From NCBI GenBank assembly GCA_029098305.1, contig JAQXOB010000033.1, positions 1-41,242 of the forward strand: a stretch of DNA of 41,242 nt, read 5' to 3'. Positions within the stretch are counted from its first letter, which is position 1; the number at the start of each line of letters is the position of its first letter. This document shows, in pieces, positions 1-8,707 of this stretch. This DNA is from Clostridia bacterium. Lineage in GTDB: Bacteria; Bacillota; Clostridia; Oscillospirales; Acutalibacteraceae. The translations under genes and the position numbers were made by a program. The notes under the pieces were generated by a model. It searched no databases. It was not told the DNA's origin and saw nothing but the letters and a program-made list of their open reading frames with translations.

Positions 1-1
1 T

Positions 2-1327
2 TTGCAGAACGACAACGATGTGCAAAAGCTCGTGACGAACCTTTTTAAGAGTACCACTCCGAAAGGAAGTCAATCACAAGACCCCTTTTGGGATACCTCG
101 GCTTCAATGCTTCTGCTTGCACTTGTATTTTATCTTCATTATGAAGCACCCGAAGATGAACAGAACTTTGCAATGATAATGGAAATGCTCAGAGCCGGTG
201 CGATTGAGGACGAGGAGGACACAAGACCTTCTCCTCTTGATGAACTGTTTGCGGAATTGGAGATGTCGAATCCCGACCATATCGCTTTGAAGTATTACCG
301 TTCCTATCATTCAGGTGCGGCGAAAACTTTGAAGTCCATACAGATAACCCTTGCGGCAAGACTGGAAAAGTTTAACCTTGAAAGTCTTGCTTCTTTAACT
401 ACCACAGACGAGCTTGACCTCCCGTCACTCGGAGAAAAAAAGGTCGCTCTGTTTGCTTTGATACCGGATAACGATTCCAGCTTTAACTTCTTGGTATCTA
501 TCCTTTACACACAGCTTTTTCAGCAGTTGTTTTATGCTGCCGACCATATTCACGGAGGCTCGCTTCCCGTTCCCGTTCATTTCCTGATGGACGAATTTGC
601 GAATGTCGCATTGCCGGATGAGTTCGATAAGCTTCTTTCGACAATGCGAAGCCGTGAGATTTCCGTATCTATCATTATCCAAAACCTCGCGCAGCTTAAA
701 GCACTTTTTGAGAAGCAATGGGAAAGCATTATCGGCAACTGCGACGAATTTCTCTATCTTGGTGGGAACGAGCAGTCAACCCACGAATATGTCTCTAAAC
801 TGCTTGGCAAAGAAACGATTGATATGAATACCTACGGGCAGTCGAAAGGGCGAAATGGCAGCTATTCAACCAACTGGCAAATAACAGGTCGTGAGCTGAT
901 GACTCCCGATGAAGTGCGTATGCTTGACAACAGGTATGCGCTTCTTTTTATCAGAGGCGAACGCCCGGTAATGGATTTGAAGTATGACATTCTCAAACAC
1001 CCGAATGTTGCGCTCACAACAGACGGGAGCAGTGAGGCTTATAGGCATGGGAAGAAGCGGTACAATTACGCATCAATTCAGTTTGACAGAAATCTGCTTG
1101 ACACCGGCGAAGAAGAGACGAAATATCCGGACGACAACAGCGATTATGTAATCTTAACCGAAGAAGATATTGACAGAATACTAAATCCAAAACATGATGA
1201 TGAAACAAATGAAGGAACCAAAATAAAAGAAATGGAGGGATTTTTTTATGATGACAGTGACAACTTCAACGCATCGAAAAAAAGTGCAAAAATTACGCAC
1301 AAACCACCGCGTATCAAGAAGAATTAA
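2..1327 (+). CDS. VirD4/TraG-type conjugative coupling ATPase, 5'-truncated by window edge
   Basis: This is the C-terminal 441 residues of a type IV coupling protein, the inner-membrane ATPase that brings the relaxase-DNA complex to the mating channel. The Walker B region reads HFLMDEFANVA near residue 192 of the visible part. It is followed by the family's RSREISVSIIIQNLAQLK segment and a TraG-D C-terminal region. The reading frame is open at the left edge, so the TTG at position 2 is not the true start; the membrane anchor and Walker A lie outside the window. The acidic/basic tail (after about residue 390) is typical of the Tn1549/CTn group. The last 80 nt overlap the next gene in another frame. 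It heads the transfer operon seen here. Family assignment is secure; the exact subfamily is inferred. Confidence 0.93.
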   Translation: MQNDNDVQKLVTNLFKSTTPKGSQSQDPFWDTSASMLLLALVFYLHYEAPEDEQNFAMIMEMLRAGAIEDEEDTRPSPLDELFAELEMSNPDHIALKYYRSYHSGAAKTLKSIQITLAARLEKFNLESLASLTTTDELDLPSLGEKKVALFALIPDNDSSFNFLVSILYTQLFQQLFYAADHIHGGSLPVPVHFLMDEFANVALPDEFDKLLSTMRSREISVSIIIQNLAQLKALFEKQWESIIGNCDEFLYLGGNEQSTHEYVSKLLGKETIDMNTYGQSKGRNGSYSTNWQITGRELMTPDEVRMLDNRYALLFIRGERPVMDLKYDILKHPNVALTTDGSSEAYRHGKKRYNYASIQFDRNLLDTGEEETKYPDDNSDYVILTEEDIDRILNPKHDDETNEGTKIKEMEGFFYDDSDNFNASKKSAKITHKPPRIKKN

Positions 1328-1625
1328 AAAGGGATTTACCTTTTACTGCGCAATTGTTGTGGCACTGACGATCGTTTTTGCCATGCCGATAACGGCATTT
1401 GCGGCAGGCGATGATCCTTTAACGGTGGTAAACAATCTATCCGATTTTATCTTCGGACTGATTCGAGCAATAGGTCTTATCCTGCTTGGCTTCGGTATCG
1501 TGCAGGTGGGCTTATCGCTTAAATCACACGATCCGTCACAAAGGGCAAACGGATTTTTGACAGTTGCCGGCGGTATCGTTATCACCTTCGCAAAGGAAAT
1601 ACTGTCGCTCATTACGGGCGGCTGA
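1248..1625 (+). CDS. Small pilin-like (VirB2/Maff2-like) membrane protein of the conjugation module
   Basis: The product has 125 residues. After a basic N-terminus comes a hydrophobic signal-like segment ending at AFA (about residue 53). Two hydrophobic helices follow, separated by a short polar loop (KSHDPSQRANG). This layout matches VirB2-type pilins and the Maff2-like small proteins found directly after traG in Firmicute conjugative elements. The ATG follows a GGAGGG Shine-Dalgarno and lies inside the 3' end of the coupling-protein gene, giving an unusual 80-nt overlap. A second ATG follows immediately, so the start could be one codon later. It probably forms part of the channel or pilus. 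The assignment rests on position, size and topology, not on a diagnostic motif. Confidence 0.75.
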   Translation: MMTVTTSTHRKKVQKLRTNHRVSRRIKKGFTFYCAIVVALTIVFAMPITAFAAGDDPLTVVNNLSDFIFGLIRAIGLILLGFGIVQVGLSLKSHDPSQRANGFLTVAGGIVITFAKEILSLITGG

Positions 1626-1684
1626 CAATCAATCGGGCGGAGCGATAAAGCTCCGCCTGATTCTAACGAAGGGAGGATAACGAT

Positions 1685-2521
1685 ATGTCAGATAATTGGG
1701 TAGTTCAAAATCTGCAAAACGCCCTTGAAACTTGGAACAGTAAGTTCGCTGAAATATGGACCCTTCTCACGCAATCGCCCGAAAGCTTTAAAGGCGGCGC
1801 AATATGGAATGTCATACTGAATATCCACGGCACATTGCAGGCAATAGGTTACGCTCTGCTTGTATTATTTTTTGTAGTAGGCGTCGTAAAGACCTGCGGT
1901 AGCTTTGCTGAAGTTAAAAAGCCTGAACACGCGCTAAAGCTCTTTATCAGGTTTGCCATTGCAAAAGGCGTAATTACCTATGGGCTTGAATTACTTCTGA
2001 AGCTAATGGCAATCATGCAGGGCGTTATTTCAAACATAATGTCCGCGTCGGGTATAACAAGCGGCAAATCAACAATGCTGCCTGATTCGATTATCAAGGC
2101 GATAGAGGACTGCGGATTTTGGGAAAGCATACCGCTATGGGCAGTCACGCTTATCGGCGGTCTGTTCATTACGGTGCTGTCGTTTATTATGATAATGTCT
2201 GTGTATGGCCGCTTTTTCAAAATCTATATGTATTCGGCTATCGCACCGATACCGCTTGCAACATTCGCAGGAGAGCCAACGCAAAATGTGGGAAAAACAT
2301 TCCTCAAAAGCTTCTGCGCCGTATTGCTTGAGGGCGCGATAATTGTACTTGCTTGTATCATATTCTCTGTATTTGCATCAAGCCCGCCTGTAGTAGACAG
2401 CTCCGCCGCGGCGGTAACGCAGGTTTGGACATATATCGGGGAATTGATATTTAACATGCTGGTACTGGTCGGCAGCGTCAAAATGGCAGACCGCATTGTG
2501 CGTGAGATGATGGAGTTATAG
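1685..2521 (+). CDS. Polytopic VirB6/TrbL-like mating-channel protein
   Basis: This 278-residue protein has about six hydrophobic segments, at roughly residues 50-68, 88-118, 150-172, 180-195, 210-232 and 245-268. Charged or glycine-rich loops separate them. The pattern, and the position between the pilin-like protein and the PrgI/VirB4 pair, fits the TrbL/VirB6 (CD0411-like) inner-membrane channel component of Firmicute type IV secretion. It starts at ATG with GGGAGG upstream. It is spaced 59 nt from the previous gene and 11 nt from the next, so co-transcription is likely. No catalytic residues are expected. Confidence is high for a conjugative membrane channel protein and moderate for the VirB6 equivalence. 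Confidence 0.8.
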   Translation: MSDNWVVQNLQNALETWNSKFAEIWTLLTQSPESFKGGAIWNVILNIHGTLQAIGYALLVLFFVVGVVKTCGSFAEVKKPEHALKLFIRFAIAKGVITYGLELLLKLMAIMQGVISNIMSASGITSGKSTMLPDSIIKAIEDCGFWESIPLWAVTLIGGLFITVLSFIMIMSVYGRFFKIYMYSAIAPIPLATFAGEPTQNVGKTFLKSFCAVLLEGAIIVLACIIFSVFASSPPVVDSSAAAVTQVWTYIGELIFNMLVLVGSVKMADRIVREMMEL

Positions 2522-2532
2522 GAGGAATCAAT

Positions 2533-2910
2533 TTGGAAATAAAAATAAACCGTGAAATACGAAACTATACAGAATCAATGTTTTTCGGACTGTCTATGCG
2601 GCAGTTCTTTTTTTCTGTCATCGGTGTGGGCATTGCGGTACTGATGTACTTTCTGCTCCGACCGTATTTCGGTACGGAAACGCTGTCTTGGGTATGTATG
2701 CTCACAGCTGCACCGTTTGTGGCAATGGGCTTTATAACCTACAACGGTATGACAGCGGAACAGTTTGCTTGGACTTGGATACGGAGCAAATTTATCGAAC
2801 CGCAGAAGGTGAAATTCGAGTGTGATACCTTTTATCACGAAGCAATACAGAAACAAAACAAGCCAAAATTTATGAAGAAGGGAGGAAAGCCAAATGATGA
2901 AATCACTTAA
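2533..2910 (+). CDS. PrgI-family conjugation protein (VirB3-like), TTG start
   Basis: This 125-residue protein matches the PrgI family: a short polar N-terminus, the phrase ESMFFGLSMRQFFFSVIGVG, two transmembrane helices (about residues 24-40 and 50-70), then a basic cytoplasmic tail. PrgI proteins pair with VirB4 ATPases in Gram-positive conjugation and act like VirB3. The start is TTG, placed 7 nt after a clean GGAGG at 2521-2525; no ATG offers a better start. The last 17 nt overlap the VirB4 gene, which suggests translational coupling. Confidence 0.87.
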   Translation: MEIKINREIRNYTESMFFGLSMRQFFFSVIGVGIAVLMYFLLRPYFGTETLSWVCMLTAAPFVAMGFITYNGMTAEQFAWTWIRSKFIEPQKVKFECDTFYHEAIQKQNKPKFMKKGGKPNDEIT

Positions 2911-5254
2911 AAATATGCTCAAGCAGGATAAGGAAGCGTACAAGGTTCCGAAAAGCGTCCATGACTATATCCCCGTTACCGGAATATATGAGGACGGAAT
3001 CTTCAAGGTCGGTAACCGCTATACAAAGACATTTAAGTTTGAGGACATCAACTATCTTGTGGCAAGCAAAGAGGATAAAGAAACGATGTTTCTTGCATAT
3101 TCTGAGTTGCTTAACTCGCTTGACAGCGGAGCAACAACCAAGCTTACGATTAATAACAGAAAGCTCAACCGCAATGAGTTTGAACAGAATATTCTTATGC
3201 CGGAGCGTGATGACGACCTTCAGATTTACCGCAAGGAATATAACGATATGCTCCGCGACAAAGCGGCTGACGCTAATGGTATCGTGCAAGAGAAATATAT
3301 CACTGTTTCGGTTGTGAAAAAGGATGTTGAAGATGCCAAAACTTATTTTTCACGCATAGGGACCGACCTTGAAACTCACTTTACGGCTCTTGGCTCTAAA
3401 TGCTCGGAGCTAAACGCAACCGAAAGACTGCGAATACTGCACGACTTTTACCGACCGGGGCAGGAGGTGTATTTCCGTTTCGATATGAAGGAAATGATGC
3501 GCAAAGGTCACGACTTTAAGGATTATATCTGCCCCGACAGCATCGAACGCTTTGACGATTATGTCAAACTCGGTGACAAGTTTGCCCGTGTGTTGTTCAT
3601 AAAAGAATACGCGGCGTATATCAAGGACAGTATGGTATCGGAGCTTACCGAACTCAACCGTAACCTGATGCTCTCAATAGATGTTATGCCTATCCCGACA
3701 GACGAAGCGGTAAGAGAAGTAGAAAACCGCTTGCTCGGTGTCGAGACGAACATCACAAACTGGCAAAGAAAGCAAAACCAAAACAACAACTTTTCAGCCG
3801 TTGTGCCTTACGATATGGAGCTTCAAAGAAAGGAAAGCAAAGAGTTTCTCGATGATTTGACTACCCGAGATCAGCGCATGATGTGCGCGACTATTACACT
3901 TGTTCACGCGGCGGATTCAAAAGAACAGCTTGACTCGGATACTGAGGCATTACTTTCTACGGCAAGACGGCATTTATGTCAGCTTGCCGTTTTAAAATTT
4001 CAGCAAATGGACGGACTTAATACCGTATTACCAATCGGTTGCAGAAAGATAAATGTTTTAAGAACGCTTACTACCGAAAGTCTTGCGGTCTTTATGCCGT
4101 TTAAGGTTCAGGAGATCGGTCACGAAAGAGGAATATACTACGGTCAAAACGCTATCAGCAATAATATGATAATAGCAAACCGCCGTAACCTACTCAACGG
4201 CAATTCATTTATTCTCGGTGTATCAGGCTCAGGAAAATCATTTTCGGGCAAATGTGAAATAGCTAATCTTATGCTTGACGGTGACTCCGACATAATAATT
4301 ATTGATCCGGAGCGCGAATACGCACCGCTTGTAAAGGCACTCGGAGGTGAGATTATCGACATTTCTGCAACCTCAAAGAATCACATCAACGCAATGGATA
4401 TGTCAAAGGATTACGGTGACGGCGAGGACCCCGTAATACTCAAATCGGAATTTATCCTGTCACTTTGTGAACAGCTTATCGGCAGCCGCAGCCTCGGCGC
4501 AAAGGAAAAATCACTTATAGACCGTTGCACTAAGCTTGCCTATCGCAACTATAAGCGCAGAGGGTATAAAGGGGTTGTGCCAACGCTTAAAGAGTTCCGT
4601 GCGGAGCTTCTCAAACAGGAAGAACCCGAAGCACAGGATATTGCACTTGCTATCGAATTGTTTACAGACGGCAGCTTGGACACTTTCGCAAAAAAGACAA
4701 ATGTTGATGTAGACAACCGGCTCATATGCTATGATATTCTCGACCTCGGCAAACAGCTTCTTCCTATTGGTATGCTCGTCGTGCTTGACAGTATCTTAAA
4801 CAGGATAACCACCAACAGAGCAATCGGTAAAAACACATTCATCTTTATTGATGAAATCTACCTGCTGTTTCAGCATGAATACAGCGCAAATTTCCTGTTT
4901 ACTCTTTGGAAGCGTGTTCGTAAGTACGGAGCGTTCTGCACAGGTATCACGCAGAATGTTGACGACCTTTTGCAGAGCCACACGGCAAGAACAATGCTTG
5001 CAAACTCAGAGTTTGTAATAATGCTTAATCAGGCCGCGACCGACCGTATAAAGCTTGCGGAATTGATGGGTATCTCAGATACACAGCTTTCGTATATAAC
5101 GAATGTTGAAGCAGGTCGCGGACTTATGAAGGTCGGCTCGTCACTTGTACCGTTTATCAATAAGTTTCCGAAGAACACCAAGCTCTATGGGCTTATGACG
5201 ACGCGCTTATCTGACCTTAAAGATGAGAACATGGGAGGTGTAAATAATGGATGA
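2894..5254 (+). CDS. VirB4/TraE-type conjugative ATPase
   Basis: This 786-residue protein is the hexameric ATPase that powers the mating channel. Walker A is GVSGSGKS at residues 442-449. It is followed by the DIIIIDPEREYAPLVKALGG segment diagnostic of VirB4. Walker B is TFIFIDEIYLLF at about residue 650, and the arginine-containing region FTLWKRVRKYGAFCTGITQN lies just downstream. The N-terminal 400 residues are the VirB4 membrane/partner domain. The start follows GGGAGG and overlaps prgI by 17 nt; the 3' end overlaps the next gene by 8 nt. Length and motif order are normal for the family, and the gene looks intact. Confidence 0.95.
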   Translation: MMKSLKNMLKQDKEAYKVPKSVHDYIPVTGIYEDGIFKVGNRYTKTFKFEDINYLVASKEDKETMFLAYSELLNSLDSGATTKLTINNRKLNRNEFEQNILMPERDDDLQIYRKEYNDMLRDKAADANGIVQEKYITVSVVKKDVEDAKTYFSRIGTDLETHFTALGSKCSELNATERLRILHDFYRPGQEVYFRFDMKEMMRKGHDFKDYICPDSIERFDDYVKLGDKFARVLFIKEYAAYIKDSMVSELTELNRNLMLSIDVMPIPTDEAVREVENRLLGVETNITNWQRKQNQNNNFSAVVPYDMELQRKESKEFLDDLTTRDQRMMCATITLVHAADSKEQLDSDTEALLSTARRHLCQLAVLKFQQMDGLNTVLPIGCRKINVLRTLTTESLAVFMPFKVQEIGHERGIYYGQNAISNNMIIANRRNLLNGNSFILGVSGSGKSFSGKCEIANLMLDGDSDIIIIDPEREYAPLVKALGGEIIDISATSKNHINAMDMSKDYGDGEDPVILKSEFILSLCEQLIGSRSLGAKEKSLIDRCTKLAYRNYKRRGYKGVVPTLKEFRAELLKQEEPEAQDIALAIELFTDGSLDTFAKKTNVDVDNRLICYDILDLGKQLLPIGMLVVLDSILNRITTNRAIGKNTFIFIDEIYLLFQHEYSANFLFTLWKRVRKYGAFCTGITQNVDDLLQSHTARTMLANSEFVIMLNQAATDRIKLAELMGISDTQLSYITNVEAGRGLMKVGSSLVPFINKFPKNTKLYGLMTTRLSDLKDENMGGVNNG

Positions 5255-5987
5255 ATTAAGAGAGCATCCGCAGATAGCGGAACTAATGGACGCGCTGGAA
5301 AAGAATGACATGCACAAGGAAAAGGAAAATGTTGAGTCGCTTGTAGAGTATATCGGCGATATGGAAAAGACCTTAACGGAAATGCTTAAAGAAATGCAGG
5401 ATATGCGCAAGGAGATAAACCTTATTCATAACAATTCGCTCCGTGCCAAATGTCAAAACCTCGTAGAGAAAACGGAAGGTAAGATTAAACAAGGTCTTGC
5501 TATCGTTATAAAGATTAAGGACAATTTCATTCAATCTGCAAAGAATGCGGTAAAAACCTTTAAAGATAAAGGAAAAGAAGCTTTCCTTAATGCCGTAAAA
5601 GCGATGAAGATACCCGAAACGCTCGATAAACTTGCTGATTTGTTCGGTAAATTCTCAAGGGATATTGAACAGGACGTTGAAAAGGTAAAATCAATGCAAG
5701 CAGAACTTTCAAGCGCAAAGGGACATCTGAGAAACTTCGGACGACTTTTTATTGGCAAATCAGCAAAGGAAGCGGAGAAAACCAATACCGATAAGGGTAT
5801 CTTGATGCGCTTTGGCAAGCTGCTTGATAAGATGGGTAAAGGCTTTAACTCTTTATCCCAAAAAGCTGTGGATAAAGCCGATAAAATACGCATATCTCAT
5901 GTTAAAGAGTCGGTAAGGAAGGAACTTAATGCGCTAAAGGAAATCAAAATAGGAAATGTTAAATCAGATCCTGCCCGAGAGAGATAA
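5247..5987 (+). CDS. Helical conjugation-associated protein, possibly DUF6674-like
   Basis: This 246-residue, almost entirely helical, highly charged protein has no signal peptide or membrane segment. The first 70 residues form a heptad-rich coiled coil (LVEYIGDMEKTLTEMLKEMQ). The rest is lysine-rich and amphipathic. It lies in the transfer operon between virB4 (8-nt overlap, shared translation signal) and the CHAP hydrolase gene (spacing 14 nt). The N-terminal text resembles the uncharacterised DUF6674 family of clostridial mobile elements; that recollection is unchecked. It may be a cytoplasmic scaffold or regulator of the channel. The function is unknown. Confidence 0.7.
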   Translation: MDELREHPQIAELMDALEKNDMHKEKENVESLVEYIGDMEKTLTEMLKEMQDMRKEINLIHNNSLRAKCQNLVEKTEGKIKQGLAIVIKIKDNFIQSAKNAVKTFKDKGKEAFLNAVKAMKIPETLDKLADLFGKFSRDIEQDVEKVKSMQAELSSAKGHLRNFGRLFIGKSAKEAEKTNTDKGILMRFGKLLDKMGKGFNSLSQKAVDKADKIRISHVKESVRKELNALKEIKIGNVKSDPARER

Positions 5988-6001
5988 CGGGGGTGTATAT
6001 C

Positions 6002-7783
6002 TTGAAAGAAATCAAAACAAGAGGCAGCCATAAAAAGACAAAAGCTCTCGATAAAACATCAGACCTTGCTTCTAAGATGAAGCAGGGTCTGATTCGTTCT
6101 AAAGACCAATTTCAAAATCTTGCCGATGACGGACAGGTAACACCCGATGAATACGCAGAAAACAACATTAAATATGCCTCAGAAGATATTGTCCACGATG
6201 TAGCTCACGGCTCAAAGAAAACCGTAAAAAAGACTTTTGACGGCGGAAAAAACCTTGCCCGCAGTATCAATCAAAAGCGGTTTGATGCCAAAAGCATAAA
6301 GCAAAAGAGCCACGGTGCTGACAGCATTAAGCAAACGGCAAAATCCACGGGCAATCAAACTTTTAAAACAATGCAACGAGATATTAAAACCGCAGGGCAG
6401 TCTACAAACAGCGCAATTAAAGTTCCCGATCAGACAGCAAAAACGGGAATTAAAACATCGGAACAGGCAACAAAAGCAACCGAAAAATCATCAGTTCAAA
6501 CAGCAAAGAAATCAATCAAAACATCTGAGCAAACTGCAAGAACCGCAATAAAGACATCAAGTCATTCGGCGAAGTCTGCACAGCGGACAGCACAAGCGGC
6601 AAATAAAACAGCGGAAGCCGGCAGAAAGCTTGCCGAGAAATCTGCAAAGACAACCAAAAAAGCGGCGGAAACAGCAAAGAAAAATGCAAAGGTTGCCGCT
6701 AAAGCGACCGAATCGGCAATTAAATCAATGATAGCAGGCATAAAAAGCCTTGTTGCCGCCATTGCCGCGGGAGGCTGGGTTGCGGCTGTGATAATAATAG
6801 TTATCGTCATGATAGCACTTATTGTCGGTTCGTGCTTCGGGATTTTTTACAGCTCCGGTGATACGGACGGATTGACGATGCAGGGAGCAATCAGCAATAT
6901 CAACACAGAGTATCAGACAAAAATCGAAGAAACGAAAAACTCAGTTGCCCACGATATTCTTGAAATGAAGGGCAGCCGTGCGAGGTGGCAGGATGTTTTA
7001 GCTGTCTATGCGGTCAAAACGACAACTGATCCCAACAGCCCACAGGAAGTCGCAACGATGGATGACGGCAAATATGACATTCTAAAGGGCGTTTTTTGGG
7101 ATATGCACCAAATATCAAAGAATACCGAAACAAAGAAAGTCAAGGAATACACCGAAAAGCCCGATACCAACGGCGATATTATCGTAACAGAAAAAGAGGT
7201 GTCAAAGACCATATTGCATATAAATGTGAAGCACATGACGGTCGCTGAAATGAAATCAAAATACGGCTTCAACAATGATCAGAAAGCACAGTTGGATGAG
7301 CTTCTCGCAGAAGATAAATCCAAGCTTTGGAGCAGCGTGTTATACGGAACAGTAAGCGATGATATTGTCAATGTAGCAAAGTCACAGCTCGGCAATGTCG
7401 GCGGTCAGCCATACTGGAGCTGGTACGGCTTTGACAGCCGTGTGGAGTGGTGCGCTTGCTTTGTGAGTTGGTGCGCCAACGAATGCGGATATATTGATTC
7501 AGGTGTCGCGCCTAAATTCGCGGGTTGCGGACAGGGCGTTCAGTGGTTTAAGGAGCGAAATCAGTGGCAGGACAACACTTTTATTCCAAAACCGGGAGAT
7601 ATGATCTTTTTCGACTGGGAATACGACGGATTAACAGGCACTGCCGACCATGTCGGAATTGTGGAAAAGGTTGAGAGCGATACTGTTTACACGATTGAAG
7701 GCAACTCAAGTGATTCGTGTACAAAAAGGTCGTATCCGGTGGGGTATTATGAGATATTAGGCTATGGGCAGTTATGTCCTTGA
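6002..7783 (+). CDS. Membrane-anchored CHAP-domain peptidoglycan hydrolase of the transfer apparatus (TTG start)
   Basis: This protein of about 593 residues resembles the wall-opening enzymes of Firmicute conjugation (CD1108-like). The N-terminal 245 residues are a Lys/Ala/Thr-rich helical tract of short TAK/TAE heptads, likely a long coiled coil. A transmembrane helix at about 255-285 (VAAVIIIVIVMIALIVG) follows, then an extracytoplasmic linker. The C-terminal CHAP amidase has nucleophile Cys484 in VEWCACFVSWC, His550 in ADHVGIV, and the KPGDMIFFDW strand. The longer GTG start at 5993 lies inside the GGGGG Shine-Dalgarno run. TTG at 6002 therefore has the better spacing and matches the TTG use in prgI. 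Confidence 0.87.
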   Translation: MKEIKTRGSHKKTKALDKTSDLASKMKQGLIRSKDQFQNLADDGQVTPDEYAENNIKYASEDIVHDVAHGSKKTVKKTFDGGKNLARSINQKRFDAKSIKQKSHGADSIKQTAKSTGNQTFKTMQRDIKTAGQSTNSAIKVPDQTAKTGIKTSEQATKATEKSSVQTAKKSIKTSEQTARTAIKTSSHSAKSAQRTAQAANKTAEAGRKLAEKSAKTTKKAAETAKKNAKVAAKATESAIKSMIAGIKSLVAAIAAGGWVAAVIIIVIVMIALIVGSCFGIFYSSGDTDGLTMQGAISNINTEYQTKIEETKNSVAHDILEMKGSRARWQDVLAVYAVKTTTDPNSPQEVATMDDGKYDILKGVFWDMHQISKNTETKKVKEYTEKPDTNGDIIVTEKEVSKTILHINVKHMTVAEMKSKYGFNNDQKAQLDELLAEDKSKLWSSVLYGTVSDDIVNVAKSQLGNVGGQPYWSWYGFDSRVEWCACFVSWCANECGYIDSGVAPKFAGCGQGVQWFKERNQWQDNTFIPKPGDMIFFDWEYDGLTGTADHVGIVEKVESDTVYTIEGNSSDSCTKRSYPVGYYEILGYGQLCP

Positions 7784-7829
7784 TAATATCTGGCATACTA
7801 AATACTAAGAAATACAAGGAGGAATCAAT

Positions 7830-7997
7830 ATGAAAGGAATACACTTAAAATCATGGATAATCGAAGGTGACAGAGTGCATCTGATATATGAAGATGACAC
7901 GGATTTTTATGTAAGAAAGTCCGATTTTGATCGAGCATTTGGGTGTATCGTGAGCGGAGAAAAAAACGCAATTGAAAATGATTTTTCGATCAAGTGA
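7830..7997 (+). CDS. Short 55-residue hypothetical protein at the end of the transfer operon
   Basis: This small ORF has a near-perfect AAGGAGG Shine-Dalgarno at 7816-7822, seven bases before the ATG. The product begins MKGIHLKSWIIEGDRVHLIY and contains an acidic patch (YEDDTDFYVRKSDFDRAFG). It has no signal or membrane segment and may be a small beta-rich protein. It is 46 nt downstream of the CHAP gene and just upstream of a strong stem-loop, which fits the last gene of the operon. I do not recognise a family. Confidence 0.65.
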   Translation: MKGIHLKSWIIEGDRVHLIYEDDTDFYVRKSDFDRAFGCIVSGEKNAIENDFSIK

Positions 7998-8006
7998 GCA
8001 TAAAAA

Positions 8007-8026
8007 TGCCGCCCTTCGGGGCGGCA
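8007..8026. terminator. Strong stem-loop with C(UUCG)G tetraloop after the transfer operon
   Basis: An 8-bp GC-rich stem (TGCCGCCC / GGGCGGCA) closes on TTCG. Five A residues lie on the left and none of the required T residues on the right. As an intrinsic terminator it therefore fits the - strand better, but it may still stabilise or end the + strand transfer mRNA 3' end. Confidence 0.6.
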
Positions 8027-8134
8027 AGGGTACATAATCACCGGTTATAATAAATATGAATCGTGTATAATAAGATATTTTTGAAAAATATTTGTTATTT
8101 TAAACTATAACGAAACTATTACCTTTTTGGTTTG

Positions 8135-8163
8135 TTGAGTATTGTTAATACAAATGATAAGAT
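8135..8163 (+). promoter_or_regulatory. Candidate promoter and dyad operator of the XRE gene
   Basis: TTGAGT (8135-8140) and TAAGAT (8158-8163) are spaced 17 nt. A palindrome GTATT-GTT-AATAC (8139-8151) overlaps the -35 box and spacer. Such a dyad would suit autorepression by the helix-turn-helix protein encoded 18 nt downstream. The boxes match consensus 4/6 each, so this is a moderate call. Confidence 0.4.
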
Positions 8164-8180
8164 ATATCCGGTGATAGAAG

Positions 8181-8513
8181 ATGTTGGTTGACTATAAAAA
8201 TGTTGGTATAAGAATTGCTCAGAGGCGAATGGAATTAAGAATAAAGCAGGGTGAACTTGCGAAGATGACTGGTATGTCAAAAAATCATATTTGCAACATA
8301 GAAAACAGACATTCCGTTCCGAGCTTAGAGACTTTAGTTAAAATATGTGAAGCATTGCAAGTAACTCCGGATTATTTGTTATTAGGAAAAACAAGAATGA
8401 AGAGTATTCCTCAGAGTATCAAAAATGACCTTTTACTTTGCAATCAACATTCCCTTGATGTTATTTCTCAACTGATTGATATAATGATTTCTGATCAAGA
8501 CACATCGAAATAA
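8181..8513 (+). CDS. XRE-family helix-turn-helix transcriptional regulator
   Basis: This 110-residue protein has a canonical Cro/CI HTH at residues 8-65: RIAQRRMELRIKQGELAKMT, then SKNHICNIENRHSVPSLETL as turn and recognition helix, then VTPDYLLLG. A roughly 40-residue C-terminal tail may mediate dimerisation. There is no peptidase or ligand domain, which is typical of small mobile-element regulators. It is separated from the transfer operon by a stem-loop and lies directly upstream of the strong promoter of the predicted ncRNA. It may control the transfer genes, itself or that RNA; the target is not visible. The start ATG is preceded by GGTGA. Confidence 0.9.
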   Translation: MLVDYKNVGIRIAQRRMELRIKQGELAKMTGMSKNHICNIENRHSVPSLETLVKICEALQVTPDYLLLGKTRMKSIPQSIKNDLLLCNQHSLDVISQLIDIMISDQDTSK

Positions 8514-8543
8514 TGTGTAAATAATATGTACATTTTTCAATTA

Positions 8544-8571
8544 TTGACATATTGAACGATATGTGTATAAT
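8544..8571 (+). promoter_or_regulatory. Consensus sigma-A promoter of the repeat-rich ncRNA
   Basis: A perfect TTGACA (8544-8549) and a perfect TATAAT (8566-8571) are separated by 16 nt. Transcription would begin near 8578. No ORF follows before the terminator at 8788-8820, so the product should be a non-coding RNA. Confidence 0.8.
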
Positions 8572-8599
8572 AACTGCACAGAGTAGCGATACTCAAAAA

Positions 8600-8690
8600 A
8601 ATATTGTTCGCTCCCTGAATGCGGCTTATAAATGATCAGGATCACAAATATTGTTCGCTCCCCGATATGCGGCTTATAAATGTTCGGGAT
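8600..8690 (+). repeat. Tandem repeat A (two copies)
   Basis: Copies at 8600-8642 and 8647-8690 share AATATTGTTCGCTCCC and then TGCGGCTTATAAATG. The flanking stem arms are CCTGA/TCAGG in copy 1 and CCCGA/TCGGG in copy 2. The differences fall mainly in the stem and keep it paired. Confidence 0.85.
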
Positions 8691-8707
8691 TAAAATAAGC
8701 TATGCTC

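Noticed and set aside
6562-6810. Open - strand frame opposite the CHAP protein
   Set aside because: It is produced by the Ala/Lys-rich repeats of the real gene, has no RBS and is strongly Ala/Phe biased.
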